Shown here piece by piece: positions 1-8,264 of a stretch of 31,195 nucleotides of DNA. The position numbers and the translations under genes are program-made. This DNA comes from Ruminococcaceae bacterium UBA6845 (GTDB lineage: Bacteria > Bacillota > Clostridia > Oscillospirales > Acutalibacteraceae). The stretch's first letter is position 1. The number at the start of each line of letters is the position of its first letter. Location of the stretch: positions 73,810 through 105,004 of the forward strand of contig DKDP01000040.1 in the NCBI GenBank assembly GCA_002449395.1. Reading direction: 5' to 3'. Under the pieces are notes generated by a model that had not been told where the DNA came from, ran no database searches, and was given only the letters and a program-made list of their open reading frames with translations.

Positions 1-1201
1 ATTCATCAACGAGGATTTCCTCAAAGCGATCCGCAAAGCTCTGCGCAAGCGGAGTTCTGAATGCCTTTCCGTCCTCGCCGTAGCCGACAAGAAGTCTCAG
101 CGCAAAATGGCAGATATCCGAAAAATCATAGCCGTTTGCCCTTTTCTTCTCCTCAAAAAGGATTTCGCCGTAGCGTTTGACCGCCTCGATCAGCTTTTCG
201 GCAACAGGGCGCAGATATTCGATATCCTCCCTGTTCTCCTCCTCTGATGCGCAGAAAAGCTCCGCCGTCTTTTTTACCCTATCCGCAATCGTTTTTCTGT
301 GGTTCTTGCAAAGCTCCGCCTGCGGCGAGGAATACTTGTTCGGGAGCCTGCCGAGAGTCGGAATAACCGCCGTCAGGAATGTGTTTCTGATCTCGTCCCA
401 CGTTCCGCTTTCAAGCGTTTTTATAATTGAATCAACGGCAAGGCAAACTTCCTTAATTCCGCCGCCGTATTTCTCTCCTACGACCTCGTCCCCGTCTGCG
501 GCTTTAACCATTTTTTCGCAGAGCTGTCTGCAATACTCCGCCGAGCCCTCTGCGTATTCGATAATCGTCCTGCCCCACGGCTGTTTTTCAAGCGGAAGAT
601 CGCTTCTGTAAGCCTCGATCAGTCCGTCGAGAAAAGCCTCGGGTCTCGCAAAAGCCATAGATCCGTCATAGAGCTTGCAGATAAGTCCCGTCAGCGCACT
701 GTCGTCGGCACCGTTCGCCATTATATTGACAAGCTCGGCAAATTCGGGCGAATTTTCCCTGTAAAGCTCGTCCATAACCCTCGACGCCGCATCGTCGCAC
801 ATCAGCGCAAGCTGTGAATTGTCAAGTATTCCGTAATCGGGAGCGATGTCCAGATCGTGGAAGTTTTCACGCACGATGTCGTTGCAGAAGCTGTCGATCG
901 TGCTTATATTCGCAAACGGGAGCATAACCGCCTGCTTTTTTAGGTGGTCGTTGTCGGGATTTTTTTCTATCTCAGAGAGCAGAGCACGGTAGATACGGTC
1001 TTTCATCTGCGCCGTTGCCGCTCGGGTAAAGGTCACGATAAGAAGCCTGTCCGCCGAGCAGGGCTTGTCCTCGTTTTTCAGCCTTTCGATAACTCGCTGA
1101 ACGAGTACGGCGGTCTTGCCCGAGCCTGCCGCCGCCGAGACGAGGATCGAACCGTCACGTGAATCAATTGCTTTCTTCTGTTCTCTTGTCCACTCAGGCA
1201 T
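1..1201 (-). CDS. addA: AddA helicase-nuclease subunit (N-terminal part, truncated by window edge)
   Basis: ATP-dependent helicase/nuclease subunit A, the UvrD-like motor and nuclease partner of AddB in double-strand break processing (the Gram-positive counterpart of RecBCD). The minus-strand reading starts MPEWTREQKKAI and reaches a Walker A motif, AAAGSGKT, near residues 23-30. It continues through LIVTFTRAA (motif Ia region) and ISTIDSFC, all typical of UvrD/AddA proteins. About 400 of an expected roughly 1200 residues are present, because the gene continues beyond base 1. The ATG at 1201-1199 overlaps the end of addB, whose TGA is at 1196-1194, so the two are probably translationally coupled. 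No frameshift is seen in the visible part. Identity is confident from the motifs and the addB neighbour. Confidence 0.95.
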   Translation of the reverse strand, partial: MPEWTREQKKAIDSRDGSILVSAAAGSGKTAVLVQRVIERLKNEDKPCSADRLLIVTFTRAATAQMKDRIYRALLSEIEKNPDNDHLKKQAVMLPFANISTIDSFCNDIVRENFHDLDIAPDYGILDNSQLALMCDDAASRVMDELYRENSPEFAELVNIMANGADDSALTGLICKLYDGSMAFARPEAFLDGLIEAYRSDLPLEKQPWGRTIIEYAEGSAEYCRQLCEKMVKAADGDEVVGEKYGGGIKEVCLAVDSIIKTLESGTWDEIRNTFLTAVIPTLGRLPNKYSSPQAELCKNHRKTIADRVKKTAELFCASEEENREDIEYLRPVAEKLIEAVKRYGEILFEEKKRANGYDFSDICHFALRLLVGYGEDGKAFRTPLAQSFADRFEEILVDE

Positions 1202-4200
1202 CGTCCTCACCTCCCAGCCTTGCCAAGCTCTCCGTATGCTTCAGATTTTCTATTTCCAAGGTCGGCGTGTCCTCGTCAACGAGGCACACCTCCTTATAGT
1301 CGCAATATTTGCAGACGTTCTCATAGGGGCTCTGACTTGTATTTGAATGAGCGGGTCTGATCGGAATCACACCGTTGTGAAGATCAACCGCCATTTTTGC
1401 AAGTATCCTTTCGCATTTTTTCATCAGAAGATCCATCTGCTTGAGGGAAATCAGCGTGCCCGTGCAGTCCCCCTCTTTCTTTATCGACGCAGGGATAAGC
1501 ACACCGCTGCCCGTGTTGTCCATCATATAAATAACACGGCTGTCGTCAAGCACCATTCCGTTCATCTTTGCGCCTTTCAGCTTTTTCTTTTCGATCTCGG
1601 CGCTGTCCTCGTCACGCTCGGCTCCGACATACGGCGCATTGACGGGCATATAGAGTATTCCCGCCGGGGTGATGTTTTTATAGTCCCTGAATCCGTTTTT
1701 CCAGATCGCAAAAAGATAGATGAGCATCTGCATATTCAGCCCGTAAAAAACCTCATTGAGATCAAATTTCTTTCCGCTTGATTTATAGTCAACAACCCTG
1801 ACATAGGTTGTTCCGTTCATCTCCGCAACATCAACACGGTCAACCGAGCCCTTGAGCTTCAGCATTCCTCCGTCGGGAAGAGGTATGTCGTATGTGCCGA
1901 CCTCGCCGTCGTTGTCTATGCTCAGCTCGAACGCAACGGGCACAAAATCGCTGTTTCTGAACTCGGCAACGAGCCTGTCAACAACCTCGCAGACTATCAG
2001 CCCGAGCTGACGGAAGAGGTAATCGAATCTCTCGCCCATCTCCTCGCCCGCAGTCAGATTCTCCTTAAAATAATCCTCGAGAATATCTATAACGCATCTG
2101 TCACGCTCCGTCTTTTCCATTGCCGTCAAGCCGTCGCTTCCGTATGCGGAAATCAGCTTTTCGAGTATATAATGTATCGCCGTACCCTTTTGCATCGGGT
2201 CAAGCTCGGCGGTCTTTCTCGGCTGTGCGTTCAGCCCGTATTTGCAGAAATACTCAAACGGGCATTTGTGGTAAACCTCGGTTCTCGACGCCGACATATA
2301 CATATTCAGCCCGAACAGCCTTGTCGCCGTTTCGTGATCGTCAATTCTCATCTCGCCCTTATTGATACTGCGCCTGAGAGCGGCAAGCCTGCCCGCATAC
2401 TCCGGCTGAGCCTCAAAATAGCTTTCAAGCGTGCTGTGCAAAGCCCCGCCGCTTGCCGTGAGCCTTGCCATAACGTCAAATGCCGACTCCCTGCTCTCGA
2501 TATAATCCATATCGTCCGTGCACACGGTGTCAACAAGCCTGACCTTCGGGAAGATTTTCCTGATCTGCGTCACAATCTCGGACGGTGACGCCTGAGCACC
2601 GTTTATGTCCTTTCTGAGATATGTTACATACAGCCTGTCCGAGGTTGAGAGAAGCGTGCTGTAAGCGATAAACCGCTCCTCCATCATCTTTTCCTCGTAG
2701 CTGTCGTCGGTTTTCAGTTCAAATTCGGCAAGCGTGCGGCGGTCGTTTTCCGAGAATATTCCGCTTGAATTTGGAATCATCGGAAAAACTCCGTCGTTCA
2801 TACCGACGGCGAACACAACCCTCGGTGCGCTCGTTTTAACCCTGTCGGCACTGCCGATCGTTATCTCGTCAAGCCCCTGCGGCAGGTTCCCGAGCGAATA
2901 TGTCGAGATCAGCAGATCGAAAAGATCCCTGAACCTTGAGGCGTTGAGCCTCACTCCTTCAAGCGAATCCGCCACCCTGTCGAGCATCTCCATCAAAAGA
3001 TTCCATATTCTGTTCTGCTCCGAGGCAAGCTCGGGCTGTGAACGGTTGTTGAGATCAACCGCAAGTTTTTTCAGATTTTCAGCTACATTCATATCCGCAA
3101 GCAGATAATAGATCGCCTGCGCCGCCTCAAGTGCGGTAAATTCTTTCAGCTTTACCCTGAACTTTTGCAGCGGAGAAACAAGCCGAACCCTTATTTCGTT
3201 CAGCCGCCGGAGCTCGTTTATATTCTCTTCGAGCATCTTCTCGCCGAGTCCGTTCGGGTGCGCCGTCCATTCGCCGAGCCACTTCCTGCCGTTTATCTGC
3301 CACATAAGAGCATAATTTTCAATATCGGAGATTTCCTCGATCGAAAGATCGGTCAGTCCCGTCTTTGCAAGGCGCATCAATGCATCCGTCGAAAATCCCG
3401 CCGAACCGATTTCAATCGCACTCCTGACAAATTCGATCAGCGGCTCGGAGGTTATCGGCTGTCTTTTATCCTCAAAGACGGGCACGCCGTTCTTTATCAG
3501 CGCAGAGCGAATCTGCCTTGAATAGTTGCTTTCACTTCTTGAAATGATCGCAATTTCACGGCATCTTATGCCCTTGGTTCTGATCAGCCTTTTCACCGTG
3601 CAGGCAACAAATTCACATTCGCTTTCAAAGTCCTCTGCGGAGCAGAGAACGATCTTTTCCGTCTCGCTCACATACGGCGTGATTTCGCCCTCATAAAGGT
3701 TTTCCTCAAGCGCCTCAAGCTCGGGATTGATTTCATCCGACCGTGTGATATGAATCGGCGGCGCAATCTCGGCTCCGCACGCCCTCGCCCTGCGGATGAG
3801 GTTTCTTTTCGTCCTCAGCGTGTGCGCAAAAACTCCGAACGGATCGTTGCTCTCGTCCGTGCAAAGAGTGATCCACGTCTCGTCCGCCTGCGCCGTAATC
3901 CTCTCAAGCACGGCATATTCCTGAGCCGTGAATCCACGGAATCCGTCGACAAACACCTGCGCACCGTCAAAATTCCTGTATTTGTCAAGAACGCCGCACA
4001 GAATATCAAGCGCACATTCGTCGTCAAAATAATTCTGAGAAACAATCGCCGAATACGTCCTGTCAATAAGCAAAATTTCTTCGAGCTTATCACGAAGCAG
4101 GGACGGCTCCATTCTGCCAAGCGTCTGTTCAATCAGCTCGGGAGTTACGGAGCACTGGCGAAATTCCTTTATCGTTTTCAGCATCTGCATTATAACGGCG

Positions 4201-4538
4201 GAGCTGTATCTGTGGCGTGAATACAGCTTGAGATCATCGCCGATTTCATCAAGCGCAACGCTCATAAGCATCGCCCTTGTGCTGTCGTCAAGCGCCTTTT
4301 TTGAATTAAGCCCATACTTCTTTAACAGATTCTCCGCAAGGAAAGAAAAGCTGACAACATTGACGCTGTCCGCTCCCTTTTCGCCGAGCAGTTCAAGCAT
4401 CTTCTTCTCCGTGTGGAAAGAATACTGCTCGGGCACGATGAGCGTTACCTCCCCGCCCCGGGCAATCCTGCTTTGTATTTCATTGTAAATGCGGGTAGTT
4501 TTTCCGCTTCCGATCCGTCCCGTTACAAGCCTGAGCAT
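1194..4538 (-). CDS. addB: AddB helicase-nuclease subunit
   Basis: ATP-dependent helicase/deoxyribonuclease subunit B (1114 aa, within the usual family length). It forms the AddAB complex that resects DNA ends and loads RecA. The N terminus carries a Walker A motif, GRIGSGKT, at residues 7-14. The C-terminal RecB-type nuclease shows RVVDYKSS. The Fe-S cluster cysteines characteristic of AddB are visible: one in HKCPF, then C1076, C1079 and C1085 in the CKYCDYKEVC motif, about 310 residues further on. The ATG at 4538 has GGAGG eight bases upstream, and a promoter lies at 4572-4600. addA follows with a short overlap. The arrangement addB-addA in one operon is standard for Firmicutes. Confidence 0.97.
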   Translation of the reverse strand: MLRLVTGRIGSGKTTRIYNEIQSRIARGGEVTLIVPEQYSFHTEKKMLELLGEKGADSVNVVSFSFLAENLLKKYGLNSKKALDDSTRAMLMSVALDEIGDDLKLYSRHRYSSAVIMQMLKTIKEFRQCSVTPELIEQTLGRMEPSLLRDKLEEILLIDRTYSAIVSQNYFDDECALDILCGVLDKYRNFDGAQVFVDGFRGFTAQEYAVLERITAQADETWITLCTDESNDPFGVFAHTLRTKRNLIRRARACGAEIAPPIHITRSDEINPELEALEENLYEGEITPYVSETEKIVLCSAEDFESECEFVACTVKRLIRTKGIRCREIAIISRSESNYSRQIRSALIKNGVPVFEDKRQPITSEPLIEFVRSAIEIGSAGFSTDALMRLAKTGLTDLSIEEISDIENYALMWQINGRKWLGEWTAHPNGLGEKMLEENINELRRLNEIRVRLVSPLQKFRVKLKEFTALEAAQAIYYLLADMNVAENLKKLAVDLNNRSQPELASEQNRIWNLLMEMLDRVADSLEGVRLNASRFRDLFDLLISTYSLGNLPQGLDEITIGSADRVKTSAPRVVFAVGMNDGVFPMIPNSSGIFSENDRRTLAEFELKTDDSYEEKMMEERFIAYSTLLSTSDRLYVTYLRKDINGAQASPSEIVTQIRKIFPKVRLVDTVCTDDMDYIESRESAFDVMARLTASGGALHSTLESYFEAQPEYAGRLAALRRSINKGEMRIDDHETATRLFGLNMYMSASRTEVYHKCPFEYFCKYGLNAQPRKTAELDPMQKGTAIHYILEKLISAYGSDGLTAMEKTERDRCVIDILEDYFKENLTAGEEMGERFDYLFRQLGLIVCEVVDRLVAEFRNSDFVPVAFELSIDNDGEVGTYDIPLPDGGMLKLKGSVDRVDVAEMNGTTYVRVVDYKSSGKKFDLNEVFYGLNMQMLIYLFAIWKNGFRDYKNITPAGILYMPVNAPYVGAERDEDSAEIEKKKLKGAKMNGMVLDDSRVIYMMDNTGSGVLIPASIKKEGDCTGTLISLKQMDLLMKKCERILAKMAVDLHNGVIPIRPAHSNTSQSPYENVCKYCDYKEVCLVDEDTPTLEIENLKHTESLARLGGEDDA

Positions 4539-4571
4539 ATTTTTCCTCCGAGCGTATTAATCAATATTACA

Positions 4572-4600
4572 ATTATATAATACTTTAAATATAAAAGCAA
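4572..4600 (-). promoter_or_regulatory. Sigma-A type promoter for addB-addA
   Basis: On the minus strand a -35 TTGCTT (4600-4595) is followed by a 17-base spacer and a perfect -10 TATAAT (4577-4572), about 34 bases before the addB start. The surrounding sequence is very A/T-rich. Assignment is by consensus match and position only. Confidence 0.75.
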
Positions 4601-4602
4601 TA

Positions 4603-4640
4603 AATAAAAAATTTCGGCAGTACCACGAAAGGTACTGCCG
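4603..4640 (-). terminator. Rho-independent terminator of the CHAP-domain gene
   Basis: A perfect 10-bp inverted repeat, CGGCAGTACC/GGTACTGCCG with a 6-base loop (4615-4640), is followed on the minus strand by an AAATTTTTTATTT tract. It starts seven bases after the stop codon of the upstream gene and separates it from the addB promoter. Confidence 0.9.
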
Positions 4641-4646
4641 TCCGAT

Positions 4647-6575
4647 TTATATTGCTATATTGATAAATCCCGTTCTTGTTATGAACGGATTTTCCTCGTC
4701 AAAGAATTTTTCACGCTGGCGTTCAATGACCTTTACCGTTTCGATCCGATCGTTGTCGGCGTAGGCGGAGTTGACATTGACCGACGCAATTCCCGAGAAT
4801 GAGCTTGTCGCCTTTTCGTTCGAGGCAAAGGCGACCACCTTATAGAAATACTCGCCCGAGCGATCCGCCGAGAAATCAGTGAACTCCGTACCTCTTACAT
4901 CGCTTATCGCAATATAAACTCCGTCCTCAGAGCGGGAACGGTAAACGACGTATTTCTCCGCTCCGTCAACCTTTTTCCAGCTCAGCTTGGCGAATCCGTT
5001 TTCATCGTTTTGAGTCTTTGAAATCTGCGGTGCGGGGAGCTTCGCCGTGATATACATTATGTCCGTTATATCGCTGTCATACTTATCCTTTTCGGCAAGG
5101 GTTTTGAGCTTGTAGTAATATCTCTGACCCTCTTTAACATCCTTGTCGATATAGCTTGTCTCGTTTCCGCCGAGCTTCTTGTGCTCCTTATATTTTCCGT
5201 CCGAGGTCTCACAGCGGTAGATGATATAGCCCTTTGCCTTATCGACCTTATCCCAGCTTATGCCGATCTCGTTCTTCGATATATTGGTCAGCTTGATGTT
5301 CTGCGGCTTGCCGATCAGGACATTTACGTCAACCGAGGAAAAAGCCGAGCCGTAATTCGTCGTTCCCGTGAGAGTAACCCTGCCGTAGCCCATACCGGTG
5401 ATTATTCCGTCGCTGCTGATCACGGCAACGCTCGGATCCGATGAGGTCCAAGTAACTCCCTTGTCTGTTGAGCCGACGGGAAGCTGTGCCCACATAATTT
5501 CCGCAGTCTGTCCCACTCCGACATTTACCGAGGTTTCGCTGAGGACAAGCTGCTGAGGCTTATCGCTGACGGTCACAACCGCATACATCGGTCCCGTGAA
5601 CAGGTTGCCGTTGATTGTGACATAGGCTCTGTAATAATATGTTGTGTTCGGGGTGAGCTTGCCTGCCTTTTTCTCAATATTCATCGTGAGACTGACGGTC
5701 TTTGCCGACGTTCCCGAAACAACGGAATATTTTTCAAGTTTATTCTTGTCCGAGCCGAAATAGAAACCCGCCGCCGAGATATAATGTCCGCCGTTGTTGT
5801 TAACCGAGCCGTTGAGCGTTGCGTTGACCGAGGTTATATCGCTCGCCGAGGTTGTGATAACCGAAAGATTATCCCTCGAATAAACCGTGGAATCGGAGCG
5901 TGACGCACTCGCCGACGATACGGACGCCGCAAACGAATATGAACCGACATATGTAGCCGCATCGTTATACTTCGGCACTCCGTAGCCGAGGATGTACGAA
6001 CCGTTTAGCTCTCTCGTCCTGCCGTTGCACATATAGCCCTCGTCGCCGCCCGTGTTTCCCTCGATCGTGAAAAGGCTTCCGCCCGAAACGCCGGTAACGA
6101 TGCCGATATGCTGTGCGCCCGAGCCGCCGTCCCAATTGTAGAAAACCATATCGCCCGGCTTCGGCACATAGCCCGAGGAGCGTGAATAATAGATCGACCT
6201 GCTTTGATACCAATCGGTAAGTGATCCGCAGTTGCCCAGACGGGGCACGATTGACGACGGGATTCCCGCCTGTGATGCGCACCAGGAAATGAAGTAGGCG
6301 CACCATGCGCCGTTCGGCTCTCCGAACGATGCGCCGTATTTTGTATATCCGCCGTCGCTCGAAGAGGATATCGGATTGCCTGCGCTGTCAAGCTCCGTGT
6401 AGCCGAGCTGAGTTTTTGCAACGCCGATCAGATCGGCAATATGCGAGCCTGTGTTTCTGTGTGTATTCGGATAATAGTCGGGATAACCGGCAGCCGATGC
6501 CTCGAAGGCAATGCAGAAGCAGAGCGCAATAACCATAACGGCTGCGCCGATGCGTTTAATTCCGGTTTTTATCAC
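4647..6575 (-). CDS. Secreted CHAP-domain protein with Ig-like (Big_2) and fibronectin III domains
   Basis: Predicted exported cell-wall amidase or peptidase, 642 aa. A signal peptide (residues 1-29, ending EASA) precedes a CHAP-type NlpC/P60-fold domain at about 48-200. The likely catalytic Cys92 is in WCAYF, His156 in QHIGIV, and a polar residue around E172/N174 in IEGNTG. Next come an FN3-like segment (about 235-335), a Big_2 domain (about 341-416, with VTWTSSDPSVAVIS) and two fibronectin type III repeats (about 424-600). CHAP domains cleave peptidoglycan peptides or amide bonds; the exact bond is not deducible here. The start codon is GTG, the only in-frame start placed after AAAGGA (10-base spacing). 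No LPXTG motif or C-terminal membrane anchor is seen, so it is probably released or held by wall binding. Confidence 0.88.
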   Translation of the reverse strand: MIKTGIKRIGAAVMVIALCFCIAFEASAAGYPDYYPNTHRNTGSHIADLIGVAKTQLGYTELDSAGNPISSSSDGGYTKYGASFGEPNGAWCAYFISWCASQAGIPSSIVPRLGNCGSLTDWYQSRSIYYSRSSGYVPKPGDMVFYNWDGGSGAQHIGIVTGVSGGSLFTIEGNTGGDEGYMCNGRTRELNGSYILGYGVPKYNDAATYVGSYSFAASVSSASASRSDSTVYSRDNLSVITTSASDITSVNATLNGSVNNNGGHYISAAGFYFGSDKNKLEKYSVVSGTSAKTVSLTMNIEKKAGKLTPNTTYYYRAYVTINGNLFTGPMYAVVTVSDKPQQLVLSETSVNVGVGQTAEIMWAQLPVGSTDKGVTWTSSDPSVAVISSDGIITGMGYGRVTLTGTTNYGSAFSSVDVNVLIGKPQNIKLTNISKNEIGISWDKVDKAKGYIIYRCETSDGKYKEHKKLGGNETSYIDKDVKEGQRYYYKLKTLAEKDKYDSDITDIMYITAKLPAPQISKTQNDENGFAKLSWKKVDGAEKYVVYRSRSEDGVYIAISDVRGTEFTDFSADRSGEYFYKVVAFASNEKATSSFSGIASVNVNSAYADNDRIETVKVIERQREKFFDEENPFITRTGFINIAI

Positions 6576-6611
6576 TTACGACCATTCCTTTCTGTAAACT
6601 CATATAATTAT

Positions 6612-6640
6612 ATTTTATCAAATCGTCCGCCGTCTGTCAA
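6612..6640 (-). promoter_or_regulatory. Sigma-A type promoter for the CHAP-domain gene
   Basis: Consensus -35 TTGACA (6640-6635), exactly 17 bases, then -10 TAAAAT (6617-6612) on the minus strand. It lies about 40 bases before the GTG start. The -35 box overlaps the stop codon of the small upstream ORF. Confidence 0.8.
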
Positions 6641-6732
6641 TGAAGCAGGGTGGTAATGATTCCCGTCAGAGAGCCGAGGATCATCAATCCCGCAAGAACA
6701 AGCGCAATTATTTTCGTCGTGTTTCTGTTCAT
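6637..6732 (-). CDS. Small hydrophobic membrane peptide (31 aa)
   Basis: A 31-codon ORF starting MNRNTTKIIALVLAGLMILG and ending in a short hydrophobic tail before TGA at 6639-6637. It has a short basic N terminus followed by one strongly hydrophobic stretch, so it is a predicted single-span membrane peptide or short anchor. Its ATG (6732-6730) overlaps the TGA (6731-6729) of the preceding membrane protein gene in an ATGA arrangement, which supports translational coupling. I do not recognise a family. A chance ORF is possible, but the start-stop overlap and the coherent amphipathy argue for a real gene that ORF finders would miss. Confidence 0.6.
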   Translation of the reverse strand: MNRNTTKIIALVLAGLMILGSLTGIITTLLH

Positions 6733-7382
6733 TTCTTTTTATCCTTCTTCTTAAAATAGCCCGCCTTTGAGAATGCGGTTATAAACATACCCGTCAGCGC
6801 TCCAGCCGCACCGATTATCAGGTCGGTCATTGTGTCAATCAATCCCGCCTCGGTGTTGAAGCCCGAACGCTGCAAATTGAGACCGTAGAGCCTGTCCATA
6901 GTAAATTCGTAAAATTCCCAGCCCGTCAAAAGCATAACGGAAAAGGCAAGGCCGAACATCGCCGCCAGCGCAGGGCTCAGCTTTTTGTCTTTCGGCTGTC
7001 TGCTTTGAATTATAACCGCCAGCTCGTAGCTGCCTGCGGCGGCAATATATCCCGCAAAGAAATGCTCGGGAATGTCGATGTGCTCAAATGTCGTGAATTT
7101 GTTGATCGTTGAACCGACAACAACGCCGAAACATATCAAAAGGTTCAGCATTGTCTGCACCCTATGCGGCACAAGGGTTATAAACGTCTTTCCTCCGAGG
7201 AGCTGAAAGAGATCCCAAAGGAATGTAAAAATTATTCCGAACATCGCCTCAAGAAACTCGGTTGTGTATCCTGTGAAGAGCATCACCGCTCCCCAGACAA
7301 ACAGCAGTCCTCGGCAAACGTACCACGTGACCTGAACCGCTTTCGGCAATTTCGGGATTTTATTTAAAGTCTTTTTCTTCAT
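6729..7382 (-). CDS. Multi-span membrane protein (DUF2238/YjdF-like)
   Basis: Predicted integral membrane protein of 217 aa with about six hydrophobic segments (roughly 16-36, 45-60, 75-92, 103-122, 136-155 and 182-205) and a lysine-rich C terminus. Conserved-looking polar motifs sit at membrane edges: WDLF, IPEHFFAG, GWEFYEF, and DTMTDLI followed by GAAGA. This pattern resembles the DUF2238/YjdF family of unknown function; that match is from memory of the motif pattern. A longer reading from ATG 7427 exists, but a -10 promoter box (7416-7421) lies inside its first codons. The ATG at 7382 has an AAGGTG-like site just upstream, so I take 7382. It is followed by an overlapping 31-aa ORF. Confidence 0.75.
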   Translation of the reverse strand: MKKKTLNKIPKLPKAVQVTWYVCRGLLFVWGAVMLFTGYTTEFLEAMFGIIFTFLWDLFQLLGGKTFITLVPHRVQTMLNLLICFGVVVGSTINKFTTFEHIDIPEHFFAGYIAAAGSYELAVIIQSRQPKDKKLSPALAAMFGLAFSVMLLTGWEFYEFTMDRLYGLNLQRSGFNTEAGLIDTMTDLIIGAAGALTGMFITAFSKAGYFKKKDKKK

Positions 7383-7415
7383 AGCGCACCTTATAAACAT
7401 TATTTCTGAACTTAA

Positions 7416-7444
7416 ATTATACTTCATTTTAATGTTTAAATCAA
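7416..7444 (-). promoter_or_regulatory. Sigma-A type promoter for the DUF2238-like gene
   Basis: -35 TTGATT (7444-7439), 17-base spacer, perfect -10 TATAAT (7421-7416) on the minus strand. The -10 box lies within what would be the first codons of the longer ORF beginning at 7427, which argues for the internal start at 7382. Confidence 0.75.
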
Positions 7445-7482
7445 TACCCTGATACGCAATTTAACAGAATAGTCAAAAACTG

Positions 7483-7511
7483 TTGCATTTTGAAAAATAA
7501 TGTCTTATAAT
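7483..7511 (+). promoter_or_regulatory. Sigma-A type promoter for the pduL-like gene
   Basis: -35 TTGCAT (7483-7488), 17-base spacer, perfect -10 TATAAT (7506-7511), giving a leader of about 30 bases before the ATG at 7547. It is divergent from the membrane-protein promoter at 7416-7444. Confidence 0.8.
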
Positions 7512-7546
7512 ATCAACGGAAACCATTAAAAGTGAGGTTAATAACA

Positions 7547-8122
7547 ATGTCAAACAAGGTTTTAGTTGAAACATCGGCACGTCACGTTCATGTCACTCAG
7601 GAGGTTCTCGAAACACTCTTCGGCAAGGGATATGAGCTTACCAAGAAGAAGGATCTTTCTCAGCCGGGTCAGTTCGCATCGAACGAGAGAGTTCAGGTTA
7701 TCGGACCCAAGAGCAGTTTCCCTGCCGTTTCGATTCTCGGACCCGTTCGTCCCGAGACTCAGGTTGAGCTTTCGGCTTCCGACGCACGTTCAATCGGTGT
7801 TAACGCACCCTGCCGTGAGTCCGGAGATATCGCAGGCAGCGGCGCTTGCAAGCTCGTAGGTCCCGCAGGCGAGGTTGAGATCAGCGAGGGCGTTATCGTT
7901 GCCAAGCGTCACATTCACGCAACCCCCGAGGACGCCGAGAAGTTCGGTATTAAGGATAAGGAAATCGTTTCCGTAAAGATTGATTCAAACGGCCGTTCAC
8001 TCATCTTCGGCGACGTTGTTGTAAGAGTAAGCCCCAAGTATGCCCTTGCAATGCACATCGACACCGACGAGTCAAACGCAGCCTTCGCAACTCCCGGCCT
8101 TATGGGCGAGATCATTAAATAA
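7547..8122 (+). CDS. pduL: PduL-type phosphate propanoyltransferase (phosphotransacylase)
   Basis: Zinc-dependent acyl-CoA:phosphate acyltransferase, 191 aa, interconverting acyl-CoA and acyl-phosphate (propanoyl or acetyl). It is unrelated in sequence to Pta. Two PduL repeats are visible, with the metal-binding His motifs SARHVHVT near the start and AKRHIHATPEDAEKFG in the second half, plus DLSQPGQFASNE, LGPVRPETQVE and a late HIDTDE. The ATG at 7547 follows GAGG by nine bases. A GTG at 7532 is in frame but contains the ribosome binding site. The gene is monocistronic, between its own promoter and a strong terminator. No microcompartment shell or diol/glycyl-radical enzyme genes are near, and no obvious encapsulation peptide is seen, so a cytosolic role in fermentation (acetate or propionate formation with an acyl kinase) is inferred. 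Confidence 0.92.
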   Translation: MSNKVLVETSARHVHVTQEVLETLFGKGYELTKKKDLSQPGQFASNERVQVIGPKSSFPAVSILGPVRPETQVELSASDARSIGVNAPCRESGDIAGSGACKLVGPAGEVEISEGVIVAKRHIHATPEDAEKFGIKDKEIVSVKIDSNGRSLIFGDVVVRVSPKYALAMHIDTDESNAAFATPGLMGEIIK

Positions 8123-8136
8123 GTACATATAAAAAC

Positions 8137-8190
8137 AAGCTATAATTCACACCGCATCCACCGTGATCAGCCGTGAATTATAGCTTTTTT
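8137..8190 (+). terminator. Rho-independent terminator after pduL
   Basis: A perfect 14-bp stem, AAGCTATAATTCAC (8137-8150) with its complement at 8173-8186, is followed by a T tract. The 22-base loop is unusually long for a terminator. It lies 15 bases after the pduL stop. Confidence 0.85.
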
Positions 8191-8264
8191 GTTTTAATAC
8201 AATATCATTCTTTATTTTCGGTGCCGTCCGTCGAAACTGTTTCCGAACGGGCGGTAAGAAAGTA

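Noticed and set aside
7382..7427. N-terminal extension of the DUF2238-like protein to ATG 7427
   Set aside because: A consensus -10 box lies inside these codons and no ribosome binding site precedes 7427.
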